Positions 46,482 through 55,910 of a stretch of 64,000 nt of DNA are shown here, piece after piece; position 1 is the first letter of the stretch; the number at the start of each line of letters is the position of its first letter. Source of the DNA: Bradyrhizobium amphicarpaeae (GTDB lineage: Bacteria > Pseudomonadota > Alphaproteobacteria > Rhizobiales > Xanthobacteraceae); assembly GCF_002266435.3 (NCBI RefSeq), contig NZ_CP029426.2:558001-622000 (forward strand), in the 5' to 3' direction. Under the pieces are notes generated by a model that saw only the letters and a program-made list of their open reading frames with translations, was not told where the DNA came from and ran no database searches. The position numbers and the translations under genes were made by a program.

Positions 46482-46727
46482 ATGACCACGTCACGCCGCA
46501 TCCTGCTCGCCGGAATGGCGGGGCTCGCCGTCGCTCCGACCAGTCTCGCAGCGGCACCCGCGCCAGCGCGCGATGGCACGACAGTTGCCGAAGAACGGTT
46601 TGCACGCATGATTGCCGCCGCACATGCGCCCGACGTCACCAACGCCCGGCAGGCCGAGCGTTACGCGGACGCGCATTGGCCTGACTATGTCGTGGCCGCG
46701 AGAGCCGTGCTCGACGCGCGCGCGTGA
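46482..46727 (+). CDS. Small exported protein with Tat-like leader (81 residues)
   Basis: The product reads MTTSRRILLAGMAGLAVAPTSL followed by an Ala-Pro stretch and a short helical part (AEERFARMIAAAHAPDVTNA). The Arg pair before the hydrophobic stretch suggests Tat or Sec export. ATG 46482 follows GGAGGACGACAGCC. Function unknown. Confidence 0.55.
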   Translation: MTTSRRILLAGMAGLAVAPTSLAAAPAPARDGTTVAEERFARMIAAAHAPDVTNARQAERYADAHWPDYVVAARAVLDARA

Positions 46728-46733
46728 GACGCA

Positions 46734-47669
46734 CTACCTCGCCACCGCACGCCGCACCTGCTCGCCGATCTGCGACAGCACCAGCTGCGCCTGCGGCAGG
46801 ATCGCGCCCATGGCGTGGAAATTATGAACCATGCCGTCGTGGCAGACATGCTCGACGGCGACGCCCGCGGCGAGCAGCTTGCGGGCATAGGCATTGCCTT
46901 CATCGCGCATCGGGTCGTGCTCGGCCGTGTGGATGATCGCGGTCGGCAGGCCCGTGAGCCGCGTCGCCCGTAGCGGAGAAACGCGGGGGTCGGCGGTGTC
47001 GATGCCGTCGGGCAGATAGTCGGAGAGATCGGCCTCGATCGTGACGCGGTCGATCAGATGGCCCTCGGCAAAGGCCTCGCGTGAGGGCGAGGTTTCCTCG
47101 AAATCCAGCACCGGGCAGATCAGGCATTGCGCGGCGATGGCGAGGCCTGCGGTCTGGGCCGCCTCCTGGCACACGATGGCTGCGAGCGTTGCACCGGCGG
47201 AATCGCCGCCGACCACCAGACGGTCCGCATCGATGCCGAGCGACGCGGCCTCGCGCGCGACCCATTCGGTGGCGGCGATCGCGTCGTCGATCGCAGCCGG
47301 GAATTTGTGCTCCGGCGCGAGCCGGTACTCGACCGAGACGAGGCGGCAGCCGGTGGCGTGCGCCAGCGCCGCCGCGATGCGATCATGGGTGGCGACGCCG
47401 CCCGCGACCAGGCCGCCGCCATGGAAGAACACGAAGCCGGGCGCTTGCTCATCGGCATTTGCGGGCGTGTAGAGCCGATAAGGCAGTTCGCCAGCGCGGC
47501 CGGGCAGCATGCCGTCGCGCGAGGTCACATCCGGGGCGTCTACGCGGGCGAACTGCATCAGCTTCGCGAGCGATTGCCGCCGCGCCTCCACGCTCGGCCG
47601 GCCCTCCGCCCGCGGCCCAGCCGCCGCCATCATGGTCAACAAGCGCTTTGCGAGCGGATCGAGCGACAT
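46734..47669 (-). CDS. Alpha/beta hydrolase, hormone-sensitive-lipase type
   Basis: The 311-residue esterase has the oxyanion HGGG in FVFFHGGGLVAGG, the nucleophile Ser in VVGGDSAGATLAA, and later Asp and His positions (AEHDPMRDEG, DGMVHNFHAMG). It probably hydrolyses a short-chain ester. No signal peptide. Confidence 0.88.
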   Translation of the reverse strand: MSLDPLAKRLLTMMAAAGPRAEGRPSVEARRQSLAKLMQFARVDAPDVTSRDGMLPGRAGELPYRLYTPANADEQAPGFVFFHGGGLVAGGVATHDRIAAALAHATGCRLVSVEYRLAPEHKFPAAIDDAIAATEWVAREAASLGIDADRLVVGGDSAGATLAAIVCQEAAQTAGLAIAAQCLICPVLDFEETSPSREAFAEGHLIDRVTIEADLSDYLPDGIDTADPRVSPLRATRLTGLPTAIIHTAEHDPMRDEGNAYARKLLAAGVAVEHVCHDGMVHNFHAMGAILPQAQLVLSQIGEQVRRAVAR

Positions 47670-47788
47670 GCTGCTTCCTTTCTCCCCTGGCAGCGAGGGT
47701 AGCCCACCCCTTGACCGCAGGGAATCATTTAGATGTTGCGTCCAATAGTGGCGCGATATTGCGGCATCACGCCAAGAGGAAGCCTTTC

Positions 47789-48676
47789 ATGGCCGAGATC
47801 AGGAAGCCGATCGAATATTCGCCGAGCTGGACCTTCTTCGAGGGCAAATGGCACGACGGCAATGTCCCAATCATGGGTCCGCGCACCCATGCGGCCTGGC
47901 TCGGCTCGATCGTGTTCGATGGGGCACGCGCGTTCGAGGGCGTCGCGCCCGATCTCGACCGTCACGTTGCCCGCGCCAATCAATCCGCGATCAATTTCGG
48001 CCTGAAGCCGATGGTCGATACCGGCACCTGGTTCACGCTCGCGACCGAAGGCATCGCGCGCTTTGCAGCCAATGCCGAGCTCTACGTCCGCCCGATGTAC
48101 TGGGCGCAGAACGGCTCGGGCGGCGGCGTGCTGTTCGACCCCGAGACCACCAATTGGTGCCTGTGCATCTACGAGGCGCCGATGCCGAAGCCGGTCGGTA
48201 ATGCCATCACGCTGTCGCCGTTCCGCAGACCCACCGCCGAATGCGCGCCGGTCGAGGCCAAGGCGGCCTGCCTCTATCCGAACAATTCGCGCGCGCTCGC
48301 CGAAGCCGCGTCCCGCGGCTTCCAGAACGCGCTGATGCTCGACATGCTCGGCAACGTGGCCGAGTTCGGCAATTCCAATGTGTTCATGGCCAGGGACGGC
48401 GTGGTCTATACGCCGGTGCCGAACGGCACGTTCCTCAACGGCATCACGCGCCAGCGCGTCATCACCCTGCTTCGTGGCGACGGCGTCACCGTGGTCGAGA
48501 AGACGCTGCGCTATGCCGACTTCCTGGCTGCCGACGAGATCTTCTCCACCGGCAATTTCGCAAAAGTCGCGCCGGTGATCCGCATCGACGAGCGCGAGCT
48601 GAAGCCGGGTCCGTTCTACACGCGCGCGCGGAAACTCTATTGGGACTTTGCGCATGCGGTGAAGCTGGCGGCATAA
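47789..48676 (+). CDS. ilvE: Branched-chain amino acid aminotransferase (class IV)
   Basis: The 295-residue PLP enzyme has LGSIVFDGARAFEGV, RPMYWAQNG, the lysine in EAKAACLYPNNSRALAEA, and MLDMLGNVAEFGNSNVFMA. It should interconvert branched-chain 2-oxo acids and amino acids. A D-amino acid or aminodeoxychorismate enzyme is less likely. ATG 47789 follows AAGAGGAAGCCTTTC; the in-frame upstream region overlaps another gene and is not real. Confidence 0.85.
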   Translation: MAEIRKPIEYSPSWTFFEGKWHDGNVPIMGPRTHAAWLGSIVFDGARAFEGVAPDLDRHVARANQSAINFGLKPMVDTGTWFTLATEGIARFAANAELYVRPMYWAQNGSGGGVLFDPETTNWCLCIYEAPMPKPVGNAITLSPFRRPTAECAPVEAKAACLYPNNSRALAEAASRGFQNALMLDMLGNVAEFGNSNVFMARDGVVYTPVPNGTFLNGITRQRVITLLRGDGVTVVEKTLRYADFLAADEIFSTGNFAKVAPVIRIDERELKPGPFYTRARKLYWDFAHAVKLAA

Positions 48677-48714
48677 TCCGCGCTTTCCGCCGTCATGCCC
48701 GCGCATGCCGAGAG

Positions 48715-49332
48715 CTATTTCTGTCGCCGAAACCGGCTGAACTGAAACGCCTGCGTCGAACTCCACGGCGTATGATGCGTCTCGCCGCGCGTCTCGACCA
48801 GTTCGAAATCCGGCCCGAGGACTGCTGCAAGGCTGGTGCTGTCATGGCGCTGTACCGGCAAGCCGCTGCATTTTTCCGGACCATCGGGCGCAAACGTCGC
48901 AATGATGATCTGGCCGCCCGGCGCAATCGCCGATCGCAGCCGCTCGACATAGGCGTCCCTGTCGTGCGAGTCGGTCAGGAAGTGAAACGCCGCGCGGTCG
49001 TGCCACACATCGTAGGTCCTGGCCGGCCGCCAAATCGTGGCGTCGGCGACGATCCAGTCGACCGCGGAAGAGGCCTGACCGAGTCGGGTCTTCGCCGCGT
49101 CGAGCGCGTTGGCGGAGAGGTCCAGCACGGTGAGATCGCGATATCCGTCCCGAAGAAGATCATCGACCAGCCGCGATGCGCCGCCGCCGATATCGATGAT
49201 GGCAACCCCCCGGTCGGGAGCGGCTGCCATGATCATCGCAAGCGAGGTCGCGGGGCTGTCCTGAAACCAGCTGACCTCGGCCTCGCCCTTGGTGGCGTAG
49301 ACCTTGTCCCAATGCGAGCTTCGATCGCACAT
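48715..49332 (-). CDS. SAM-dependent methyltransferase
   Basis: The 205-residue protein has the SAM-binding motif AIIDIGGGASRLVDDLL and LTVLDLSANALDAAKTRLG, the usual Rossmann methyltransferase layout, with a WHDRAAFHFLTD segment in the middle. Its substrate is not evident; small-molecule methylation is expected. Confidence 0.82.
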   Translation of the reverse strand: MCDRSSHWDKVYATKGEAEVSWFQDSPATSLAMIMAAAPDRGVAIIDIGGGASRLVDDLLRDGYRDLTVLDLSANALDAAKTRLGQASSAVDWIVADATIWRPARTYDVWHDRAAFHFLTDSHDRDAYVERLRSAIAPGGQIIIATFAPDGPEKCSGLPVQRHDSTSLAAVLGPDFELVETRGETHHTPWSSTQAFQFSRFRRQK

Positions 49333-49372
49333 CGCGCGTCCTTCGGCTCAGCTGCCGGCGGCGAAGAAGGAG

Positions 49373-49969
49373 CTACTCCTCCTTCTTCGACATGCGCTCA
49401 AGGCGCTCCTGCATGTCCTTCATCTGCTGGCGCAGATCGTCGATGTTGCTGTCCTTCGGCGCCTCGGCAGTCGCCTCGGCCTCCGGCTCGGCGGTGGTCG
49501 CCGGGCGGCCCGTATTGGGAACAAACGGCTTGAACATCGAGAAGGTCTGCTGGAACAGCTCCATGTTACGGCGGACCTGTTCTTCCAGCGGCGCAAACGG
49601 GGTTCCGGAGAGCGAGTTGGCAATCTGCTTGCGGAACTTCTCCTGTTCCTGGGTCAGCGTCGCGATCGACTGCTCGAGATATTTCGGCACCACCATCTGC
49701 ATGCTGTCGCCGTAGAAGCGGATCAGCTGGCGCAGGAAGGTGGTCGGGAGCAGGTTCTGGCCGGCCTTGTTCTCCTGCTCGAAGATGATCTGGGCGAGCA
49801 CGGAGCGGGTGATGTCGTCGCCGGTCTTGGCGTCATAGACCAGGAAATCTTCGCCGTCCTTGACCATCGCGGCGAGGTCTTCCAGCGTCACGTAAGTACT
49901 CGTTCCGGTGTTGTAGAGCCGGCGGTTCGCGTATTTCTTGATGGTCGTGGGTTGGTCTGATTTCGCCAT
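49373..49969 (-). CDS. phaR: PhaR, polyhydroxyalkanoate synthesis repressor
   Basis: The 198-residue product has the PhaR DNA/PHA-binding region IKKYANRRLYNTGTSTYVTLEDLAAMVKDG and the C-terminal helical part rich in Glu and Gln. It represses phasin and PHA genes until PHA granules titrate it away. It is divergent from phaA, forming a PHA locus. Confidence 0.94.
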   Translation of the reverse strand: MAKSDQPTTIKKYANRRLYNTGTSTYVTLEDLAAMVKDGEDFLVYDAKTGDDITRSVLAQIIFEQENKAGQNLLPTTFLRQLIRFYGDSMQMVVPKYLEQSIATLTQEQEKFRKQIANSLSGTPFAPLEEQVRRNMELFQQTFSMFKPFVPNTGRPATTAEPEAEATAEAPKDSNIDDLRQQMKDMQERLERMSKKEE

Positions 49970-50286
49970 GGGCTCTCACTTGCAAACGCGGAGAACGGGA
50001 ACCGAGCGGGCTATGCCGCAGGGCGGGAAGAGTACGCAACGCAACAAAATAAGCATTTTCAAAGGGCTCACGCTACCGTTTTGTGCGGCACGGTTAATCG
50101 CGCAGCAAAATCTTGCTTGCGAAAGCGCCAAGAACGCTATTTTGAATGCGCTGCGGCATGAATTTGGTCGTCGGCCGATTGACATGCCTCAACGACGTTA
50201 ACAGGATGGCTGACGAGACTGGCGAGCCGTTTTCCCAAAGCCCCGCCTGCCCCCTTTTCAAGAAACCCAAGCCTCAGGAGATGCCC
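49970..50286. promoter_or_regulatory. Regulatory gap between phaR and phaA
   Basis: This 317-base stretch lies between divergent phaR and phaA. It contains A/T-rich runs such as AACAAAATAAGCATTTTC, plausible for promoters, but no confident operator or terminator could be marked. Confidence 0.4.
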
Positions 50287-51465
50287 ATGTCAGACGATGT
50301 CGTCATCGTCAGCGCCGCCCGCACCCCGGTCGGTAGCTTCAACGGAGCGTTCGCGACCCTTCCCGCCCACGATCTCGGCGCCATCGCCATCAAGGCGGCG
50401 CTGGAGCGCGGTGGCATCGAGCCCGGCCGGGTCTCCGAAGTCATCATGGGTCAGATCCTGACCGCCGCCCAGGGCCAGAACCCGGCCCGCCAGGCCTCGA
50501 TCGCCGCCGGCATCCCGGTGGAGAGCCCGGCCTGGGGCGTCAACCAGCTTTGCGGCTCGGGCCTGCGCACGGTTGCGCTCGGTTACCAGGCGCTGCTCAA
50601 CGGCGATTCCGAGATCGTGGTCGCCGGCGGCCAGGAATCCATGAGCATGGCTCCGCACGCCCAATATCTGCGTGGCGGCGTCAAGATGGGCCCGGTCGAG
50701 TTCGTCGACACCATGATCAAGGACGGCCTGTGGGATGCCTTCAACGGCTACCACATGGGCAACACCGCCGAGAACGTCGCACGGCAGTGGCAGATTACCC
50801 GTACCCAGCAGGACGAGTTCGCGGTCGCCTCGCAGCAGAAGGCCGAGGCGGCGCAGAAGGCCGGCAAGTTCAACGACGAGATCGTCCCCGTCACCATCAA
50901 GACCCGCAAGGGCGACGTCGTCGTCAGCGCCGACGAATATCCGCGTCACGGCGCCACGCTCGACGGCATGGCCAAGCTCAAGCCCGCCTTCGAGAAGGAC
51001 GGCACGGTCACCGCAGGCTCGGCATCCGGCATCAATGACGGCGCGGCCGCCGTGGTGCTGATGACCGCCAAGCAGGCCGCCAAGGAAGGCAAGAAGCCGC
51101 TCGCGCGGATCGTGTCCTGGGCGCAGGCCGGCGTCGATCCGAAGATCATGGGCTCGGGCCCGATCCCGGCCTCGCGCGCCGCGCTGAAGAAGGCCGGCTG
51201 GAATGTCGGCGATCTCGACCTGATCGAGGCCAACGAAGCCTTCGCGGCGCAGGCCTGCGCCGTCAACAAGGATCTCGGCTGGGATACCTCCAAGGTCAAC
51301 GTCAACGGCGGCGCGATCGCGATCGGTCATCCCGTCGGCGCGTCCGGCGCACGCGTGCTGGTGACGCTGCTGCACGAGATGCAGAAGCGTGATGCGAAGA
51401 AGGGCCTTGCCACGCTGTGTATCGGCGGCGGCATGGGTATCGCGATGTGCATCGCGCGCGACTGA
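50287..51465 (+). CDS. phaA: Acetyl-CoA acetyltransferase (beta-ketothiolase)
   Basis: The 392-residue thiolase joins two acetyl-CoA into acetoacetyl-CoA for PHB synthesis. It shows the nucleophile cysteine in [16 protein letters not shown], the His in [15 protein letters not shown], and the second Cys in [15 protein letters not shown]. The ATG at 50287 is six bases after AGGAG; the upstream ATG 50281 lies too close to that site. Confidence 0.95.
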   Translation: MSDDVVIVSAARTPVGSFNGAFATLPAHDLGAIAIKAALERGGIEPGRVSEVIMGQILTAAQGQNPARQASIAAGIPVESPAWGVNQLCGSGLRTVALGYQALLNGDSEIVVAGGQESMSMAPHAQYLRGGVKMGPVEFVDTMIKDGLWDAFNGYHMGNTAENVARQWQITRTQQDEFAVASQQKAEAAQKAGKFNDEIVPVTIKTRKGDVVVSADEYPRHGATLDGMAKLKPAFEKDGTVTAGSASGINDGAAAVVLMTAKQAAKEGKKPLARIVSWAQAGVDPKIMGSGPIPASRAALKKAGWNVGDLDLIEANEAFAAQACAVNKDLGWDTSKVNVNGGAIAIGHPVGASGARVLVTLLHEMQKRDAKKGLATLCIGGGMGIAMCIARD

Positions 51466-51589
51466 CGATCGCTGACGCGCAGTTTGCGCGTGCGCTGCAC
51501 ACGTCAGTGAGTGCGTTGCACGCGATTAAAAAGGCAGCGGTTGCAAATCAAATATTCTTCGCAACCGCGCAAGCCTCGACTAAAGAAAA

Positions 51590-51616
51590 CGCCCGGCTCA
51601 ACGCCGGGCGTTTTGT
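51590..51616 (+). terminator. Rho-independent terminator after phaA
   Basis: CGCCCGGC and GCCGGGCG form an 8-base stem with a TCAAC loop, followed directly by TTTTGTTCTT. Confidence 0.82.
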
Positions 51617-51705
51617 TCTTGATGTCCGTCAAACCAACCGCATAATCCAACGTTAAAAACAATCACGTCAGAAACGTCCGAAGAGTCCAAGGGAAGGAAT
51701 ACAAC

Positions 51706-52431
51706 ATGGCACGTGTTGCATTGGTCACGGGTGGTACGCGGGGCATCGGGGCTGCGATCAGCAAGGCACTGAAGGCGGCTGGCTACAAGGTTGCGGCGAG
51801 CTATGCCGGCAACGATACGGCGGCGGAGAAGTTCAAGGCCGAGACCGGCATCGCCGTCTACAAGTGGGACGTCAGCAGTTTCGATGCCTGCGCCGAGGGC
51901 GTGAAGAAGGTCGAGGCCGATCTCGGACCGGTCGAGGTGCTCGTCAACAATGCCGGCATCACCCGCGACACCGCCTTCCACAAGATGACGCTGGAGCAGT
52001 GGAACGCGGTCATCAACACCAATCTCGGCTCGCTGTTCAACATGACGCGCCAGGTCATCGAGGGCATGCGTGCGCGCAAGTTCGGCCGCATCATCTCGAT
52101 CTCGTCGATCAACGGCCAGAAGGGGCAGTTCGGTCAGGTCAACTATTCCGCGGCGAAGGCCGGTGACATCGGCTTCACCAAGGCGCTCGCGCTCGAGAAC
52201 GCCAAGGGCGGCATCACCGTCAACGCGATCTGCCCCGGCTACATCAACACCGAAATGGTTCAGGCGGTCCCGAAAGACGTCCTGGAGAAGAACGTGATCC
52301 CGCAGATTCCGGCCAACCGGCTCGGCGAGCCCGAGGAGATTGCCCGTGCGGTGGTGTTCCTCGCGGCCGACGAGTCCGGTTTCATCACCGGCTCGACGCT
52401 GACGGTCAACGGCGGCCAGTACATGGTGTGA
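51706..52431 (+). CDS. phaB: Acetoacetyl-CoA reductase
   Basis: The 241-residue SDR enzyme reduces acetoacetyl-CoA with NADPH to (R)-3-hydroxybutyryl-CoA. The cofactor loop is TGGTRGIGAAISKALK, the catalytic Ser is in SISSINGQKGQFGQVNYSAAKAG with the Tyr-Lys pair of that stretch, and the end ITGSTLTVNGGQYMV is typical. It lies between a terminator and a palindromic repeat. Confidence 0.95.
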   Translation: MARVALVTGGTRGIGAAISKALKAAGYKVAASYAGNDTAAEKFKAETGIAVYKWDVSSFDACAEGVKKVEADLGPVEVLVNNAGITRDTAFHKMTLEQWNAVINTNLGSLFNMTRQVIEGMRARKFGRIISISSINGQKGQFGQVNYSAAKAGDIGFTKALALENAKGGITVNAICPGYINTEMVQAVPKDVLEKNVIPQIPANRLGEPEEIARAVVFLAADESGFITGSTLTVNGGQYMV

Positions 52432-52464
52432 TGCGATCGCATCAGGTGCGATCATAAGCCAATG

Positions 52465-52563
52465 TCTCGTCTTGCCCGGGCTTGTCCCGGGCATCCACGG
52501 CCCTAAAACAACCGTCGCCACGGAAGAACGTGGATGGCCGGGACAAGCCCGGCCACGACGGAA
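52465..52563. repeat. Intergenic inverted repeat
   Basis: Two 35-base arms at 52465-52499 and 52529-52563 are near-exact inverted copies around the core GGGACAAGCCCGG. Translated spuriously, it yields the RDKPGHDG string common in Bradyrhizobium intergenic repeats. It probably folds strongly in RNA between phaB and the next gene. Confidence 0.7.
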
Positions 52564-52571
52564 ATTGGCCA

Positions 52572-53441
52572 ATGACTCCCCGTACCGCCACGCTGATCGG
52601 ATTGACCGCGATCCTGATGTGGTCGCTGCTATCGGTGATGACAGTGGCGACCGGAAGGATCCCGGCGTTCCAGCTTGCCGCGATGACCTTCGCGATCGGC
52701 GGCCTGGTCGGCCTGCTCACCTGGATCGGCCGCGGCGGGGCGGCGAAGAGCCTGCGTCAGCCGCTCGTCGTCTGGGTCGTCGGCGTCGGCGGCCTGTTCG
52801 GCTATCACGCGCTGTATTTCCTCGCGCTGCGCTTTGCGCCGCCGGCCGAAGCCGGCCTTCTGAACTACATGTGGCCGCTGCTGATCGTACTGTTCTCGTC
52901 GTTTCTGCCCGGTGAGCGGCTCGCGCTGCATCACATCATCGGCGCGGTGCTCGGCCTCGTTGGCACCGTGCTGCTGTTCGCCGGAAACACCAGCGGGTTT
53001 GCACCGGGTGCGGTGCCGGGACTGATCGCGGCCTTCATTGCCGCGTTCGTCTGGGCTGCCTATTCGGTGCTGTCGCGCCGGCTCAAAGCCGTTCCCACCG
53101 ATGCGGTCGCGGGCTTCTGTCTGGCCACCGCCGTGCTTGCCGCGCTGATGCACGGCCTGCTCGAGACCACCGTATGGCCGGAGACCACGCTGCAATGGCT
53201 CTCCGTGATCGCGCTCGGCATCGGTCCCGTCGGCGCCGCCTTCTATGCCTGGGACATCGGCATGAAGCGCGGTGACATCCGCGTGCTCGGCGCCGCCTCC
53301 TACGCGACCCCGCTGCTCTCGACCGGCTTCCTCATCGCGGCCGGTTTTGCCAAGGCCAGCGCCAACATTGCGATTGCCGCAATCCTCATTGCCGGGGGCG
53401 GTCTGATCGCGGCCAAGGACATGGTGTTGAGGAAGCGATGA
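52572..53441 (+). CDS. EamA/DMT-family transporter
   Basis: The 289-residue protein has about ten hydrophobic helices, for example TLIGLTAILMWSLLSVMTVA and AVPGLIAAFIAAFVWAAYSVL, in the two-repeat DMT layout. It likely exports or imports a small metabolite; the substrate is unknown. ATG 52572 was chosen because the reading upstream is the repeat. Confidence 0.88.
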   Translation: MTPRTATLIGLTAILMWSLLSVMTVATGRIPAFQLAAMTFAIGGLVGLLTWIGRGGAAKSLRQPLVVWVVGVGGLFGYHALYFLALRFAPPAEAGLLNYMWPLLIVLFSSFLPGERLALHHIIGAVLGLVGTVLLFAGNTSGFAPGAVPGLIAAFIAAFVWAAYSVLSRRLKAVPTDAVAGFCLATAVLAALMHGLLETTVWPETTLQWLSVIALGIGPVGAAFYAWDIGMKRGDIRVLGAASYATPLLSTGFLIAAGFAKASANIAIAAILIAGGGLIAAKDMVLRKR

Positions 53442-53710
53442 TGCGCCCGATCACGGTCCCGCTGATGTTGGTCGGACTCGTCTGCGTAAGCGCTTCGGCG
53501 CAAGTGGGCGCAACCGCTGAGACCTTTACCGGCATGCATCGGAACGAGAGCATCAATGGGCGCCCCGAAACGGCGACGATCACCGACGGGAAATCCTTTA
53601 TCCGACTGACAGAGAAGCAGTATCGGACCGGTCAATATCGGCCGGCCTACGAAACGCTTCCGACCAGGATCGTTCGTCGATTGCCGGTGCAGAAAGACAG
53701 CAAAAACTAG
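53438..53710 (+). CDS. Small exported protein of unknown function (90 residues)
   Basis: The product begins with a signal peptide (MMRPITVPLMLVGLVCVSASA) and continues with a short polar part (SINGRPETATITDGKSFIRL). It overlaps the transporter stop by four bases. No known domain. Confidence 0.55.
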   Translation: MMRPITVPLMLVGLVCVSASAQVGATAETFTGMHRNESINGRPETATITDGKSFIRLTEKQYRTGQYRPAYETLPTRIVRRLPVQKDSKN

Positions 53711-53752
53711 CTTCGGGGCACGGGGAGCGGCGGTCGGCGGGGCCGGTTTGAG

Positions 53753-54175
53753 CTACGGCTCCCAACCCTTCGAGGCGAGCTCGAAGCCTGCGAACTCGAA
53801 CGCAGGTGCGACGGTGCAGCCGACCAACGTCCAATCGCCCGTGGTTTCCGCCATCTGCCAGGCTTGCGCCGGCACGATTCCTTGCGGCCGTTCGCCGCCG
53901 GCGAGGTCGGTGCCCAGTCGCACTTCGTGCTGCGAGCAGCCGTCATGGGCGATGCGAAGCATCAAGGGGCTGCCGGCGTAATAGTGCCATGTCTCAACCG
54001 CATCGACGCGATGCCAGTGCGAACGCTCGCCGCGCGCCAGCAGGAAGTAGATCAGAGTCGAGCGCGAACGCCCGTTGGCGTCGGTGGCCTGGTCGCGGAA
54101 CGTCTCGCGGTAATGGCCGCCCTCGGGATGCGGCCGCAATTCGAGGCGCGCGATGATCTCGGCTGCGGTCGGCAT
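53753..54175 (-). CDS. Cupin-type protein (DUF985)
   Basis: The 140-residue product has LRPHPEGGHYRETFRD, then SHWHRVDAVETWHYYAG and LRIAHDGC, the Cupin_5/DUF985 pattern with metal-binding-like His. Function of the family is not settled. Confidence 0.85.
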   Translation of the reverse strand: MPTAAEIIARLELRPHPEGGHYRETFRDQATDANGRSRSTLIYFLLARGERSHWHRVDAVETWHYYAGSPLMLRIAHDGCSQHEVRLGTDLAGGERPQGIVPAQAWQMAETTGDWTLVGCTVAPAFEFAGFELASKGWEP

Positions 54176-54212
54176 CGATCCCCGCCAGGATTTGTTCTTC
54201 AGGATTTATGCT

Positions 54213-54980
54213 TCAGGACTTGTTCTTGCGCTCGCGCAATTCGCCGAACACGGCGGCGGCATCCGCGCCCTTCATGTGTAGCCTGGCTGCGACCTCGGGC
54301 GCATCAGCGCGCAGGAACACGTTTGCTCGCTTCTCGTCACCAAGCAGTGAGGGAATGGTGGGCTTGTTCTCGGCCCGGAGCTTGGTGACCTCCGCCGCGC
54401 GCGCCTGGAGGGCCGCATTGTCGGGATCGACGGTGAGGGCGAACTTGACATTGGAGGCCGTGTATTCGTGGCCGCAATAGAGCTTGAAGTCGTCGGGCAG
54501 GGCGCGCAGCTTCAGAAGCGAATCCCACATCATCGGATAGGTGCCCTCGAACACGCGGCCGCAACCGATCGAGAACAGCGTGTCGGCGGCGAACACCGTC
54601 TTCTCGGTGTCGAACACGTAGGAGATGTGGTCGAGCGTGTGGCCGGGCGTCTCGATGATTCGGGCGAGCAAATTGCCGATCTTGACCACGTCGGCATTGG
54701 CGACGCGCAGATCGACATCCGCGATCTTCGCGGCCTTGTCGTGCGGCGCGACGACGCGGCAGTTGTATTTCCGCTTGAGTTCGGCGACCCCGCCGACATG
54801 ATCGCCGTGATGATGGGTGATCAGGATGTCGGTGAGCTGCCAGCCCTCGCGCTCCAGCGCCGCCAGGATGGGGCCAGCCTCGGGCGCGTCGATCGACGCC
54901 GTCGCCTTGGTTTCCACATCGTGGATCAGATAGCCGAAATTGTCGTTTAAACAGCTGAAAGTACGAATTTCGGCGGCCAT
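54213..54980 (-). CDS. gloB: Hydroxyacylglutathione hydrolase (glyoxalase II)
   Basis: The 255-residue metallo-beta-lactamase-fold enzyme shows the metal motif THHHGDHVGG, ETPGHTLDHISY, AADTLFSIGCGRVFEG and GHEYTASNVKFA. It hydrolyses S-lactoylglutathione to lactate. The start is ATG 54980; further upstream reading overlaps the divergent methyltransferase. Confidence 0.95.
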   Translation of the reverse strand: MAAEIRTFSCLNDNFGYLIHDVETKATASIDAPEAGPILAALEREGWQLTDILITHHHGDHVGGVAELKRKYNCRVVAPHDKAAKIADVDLRVANADVVKIGNLLARIIETPGHTLDHISYVFDTEKTVFAADTLFSIGCGRVFEGTYPMMWDSLLKLRALPDDFKLYCGHEYTASNVKFALTVDPDNAALQARAAEVTKLRAENKPTIPSLLGDEKRANVFLRADAPEVAARLHMKGADAAAVFGELRERKNKS

Positions 54981-55088
54981 GTCATCTCCATCGGGCTCAG
55001 CCCCGCCAGACAAATATGGCGTTAACGTTGCGCAGGCAATGCAATATTCCGCGCGCGGCGGCGCTCTCGTGCATGTTACATTGCCGTC

Positions 55089-55832
55089 ATGACCATCGAC
55101 GTCGTCGACCTCCGCGAGTTCTATTCCCGCCGCCTCGGGATCGTGGCCCGGCAAATGATCAATCGCGGCATCAGGGAACGCTGGCCGAGCGCGGAAGGCC
55201 AGCGCGTGCTCGGCCTCGGCTATCCCACGCCCTATCTGGGGTTGTTCCGCGAAGATGCCGAGCGCTGCCTCGCCTTTATGCCGGCGGCCCAGGGTGTCCT
55301 GAAATGGCCGACGGGGCGGCCGGCGCTGGCCTCGCTGGTCGACGAGTTCTCGCTGCCGCTTCCTGACGCCGCGGTCGACCGCATCCTGCTGGTTCATGCG
55401 CTGGAGATGTCGGACGATCCGGCCGCGCTGCTCCGCGAGGTCTGGCGCGTGCTGTCGCCGTCGGGGCGCGTGATCGCAGTGATACCGAACCGGCGCGGGG
55501 TGTGGACCCGCACCGACAGCACGCCGTTCGGCCACGGCCGGCCCTATTCACGCTCGCAGATCACCGATCTATTGCGCCAGACCTGGTTCACGCCGACCGC
55601 CTGGGGCGAGGCGCTGTTCATGCCGCCTTATGCCGGCGGCTGGGTGCTGAAATCGGCGCAGATGTGGGAGCGCGCCGGTGCGGCACTGTCGCTGCCCTTT
55701 GCCGGCGTCCATATCGTGGAGGCGACCAAGCAGGTCTACCGCGCGATCCCCGCCAAGCAGCGGGCGCGGCTCATTCCGTCGCTTGCAAAGCCCGTGCTGG
55801 TGCCGTCCTCAACGACGGCGACGCGCGGCTAG
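55089..55832 (+). CDS. SAM-dependent methyltransferase beside gloB
   Basis: The 247-residue protein has a degenerate glycine loop (VLGLGYPTPYLG) and LLREVWRVLSPSGRVIAVIPNRRGVW, typical of class I methyltransferases with methyltransferase_11 form. It is divergent from gloB, a recurrent pairing in alphaproteobacteria. Substrate unknown. Confidence 0.8.
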   Translation: MTIDVVDLREFYSRRLGIVARQMINRGIRERWPSAEGQRVLGLGYPTPYLGLFREDAERCLAFMPAAQGVLKWPTGRPALASLVDEFSLPLPDAAVDRILLVHALEMSDDPAALLREVWRVLSPSGRVIAVIPNRRGVWTRTDSTPFGHGRPYSRSQITDLLRQTWFTPTAWGEALFMPPYAGGWVLKSAQMWERAGAALSLPFAGVHIVEATKQVYRAIPAKQRARLIPSLAKPVLVPSSTTATRG

Positions 55833-55845
55833 CGTCAACTCTCCC

Positions 55846-55879
55846 GTCAAAAACAAATCGTCCCGGCGAGGCCGGGACG
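55846..55879 (-). terminator. Terminator of the DUF4167 gene
   Basis: CGTCCCGGC and GCCGGGACG form a 9-base stem with loop; on the minus strand it is followed by ATTTGTTTTTG, so it ends the leftward transcript. Confidence 0.7.
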
Positions 55880-55910
55880 ATTCCATATTAGTCGATCAGA
55901 AGAGGCTCGC

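Noticed and set aside
52482..52571. Extended N-terminus of the DMT transporter
   Set aside because: The extra residues are a translation of the inverted repeat (RDKPGHDG string).
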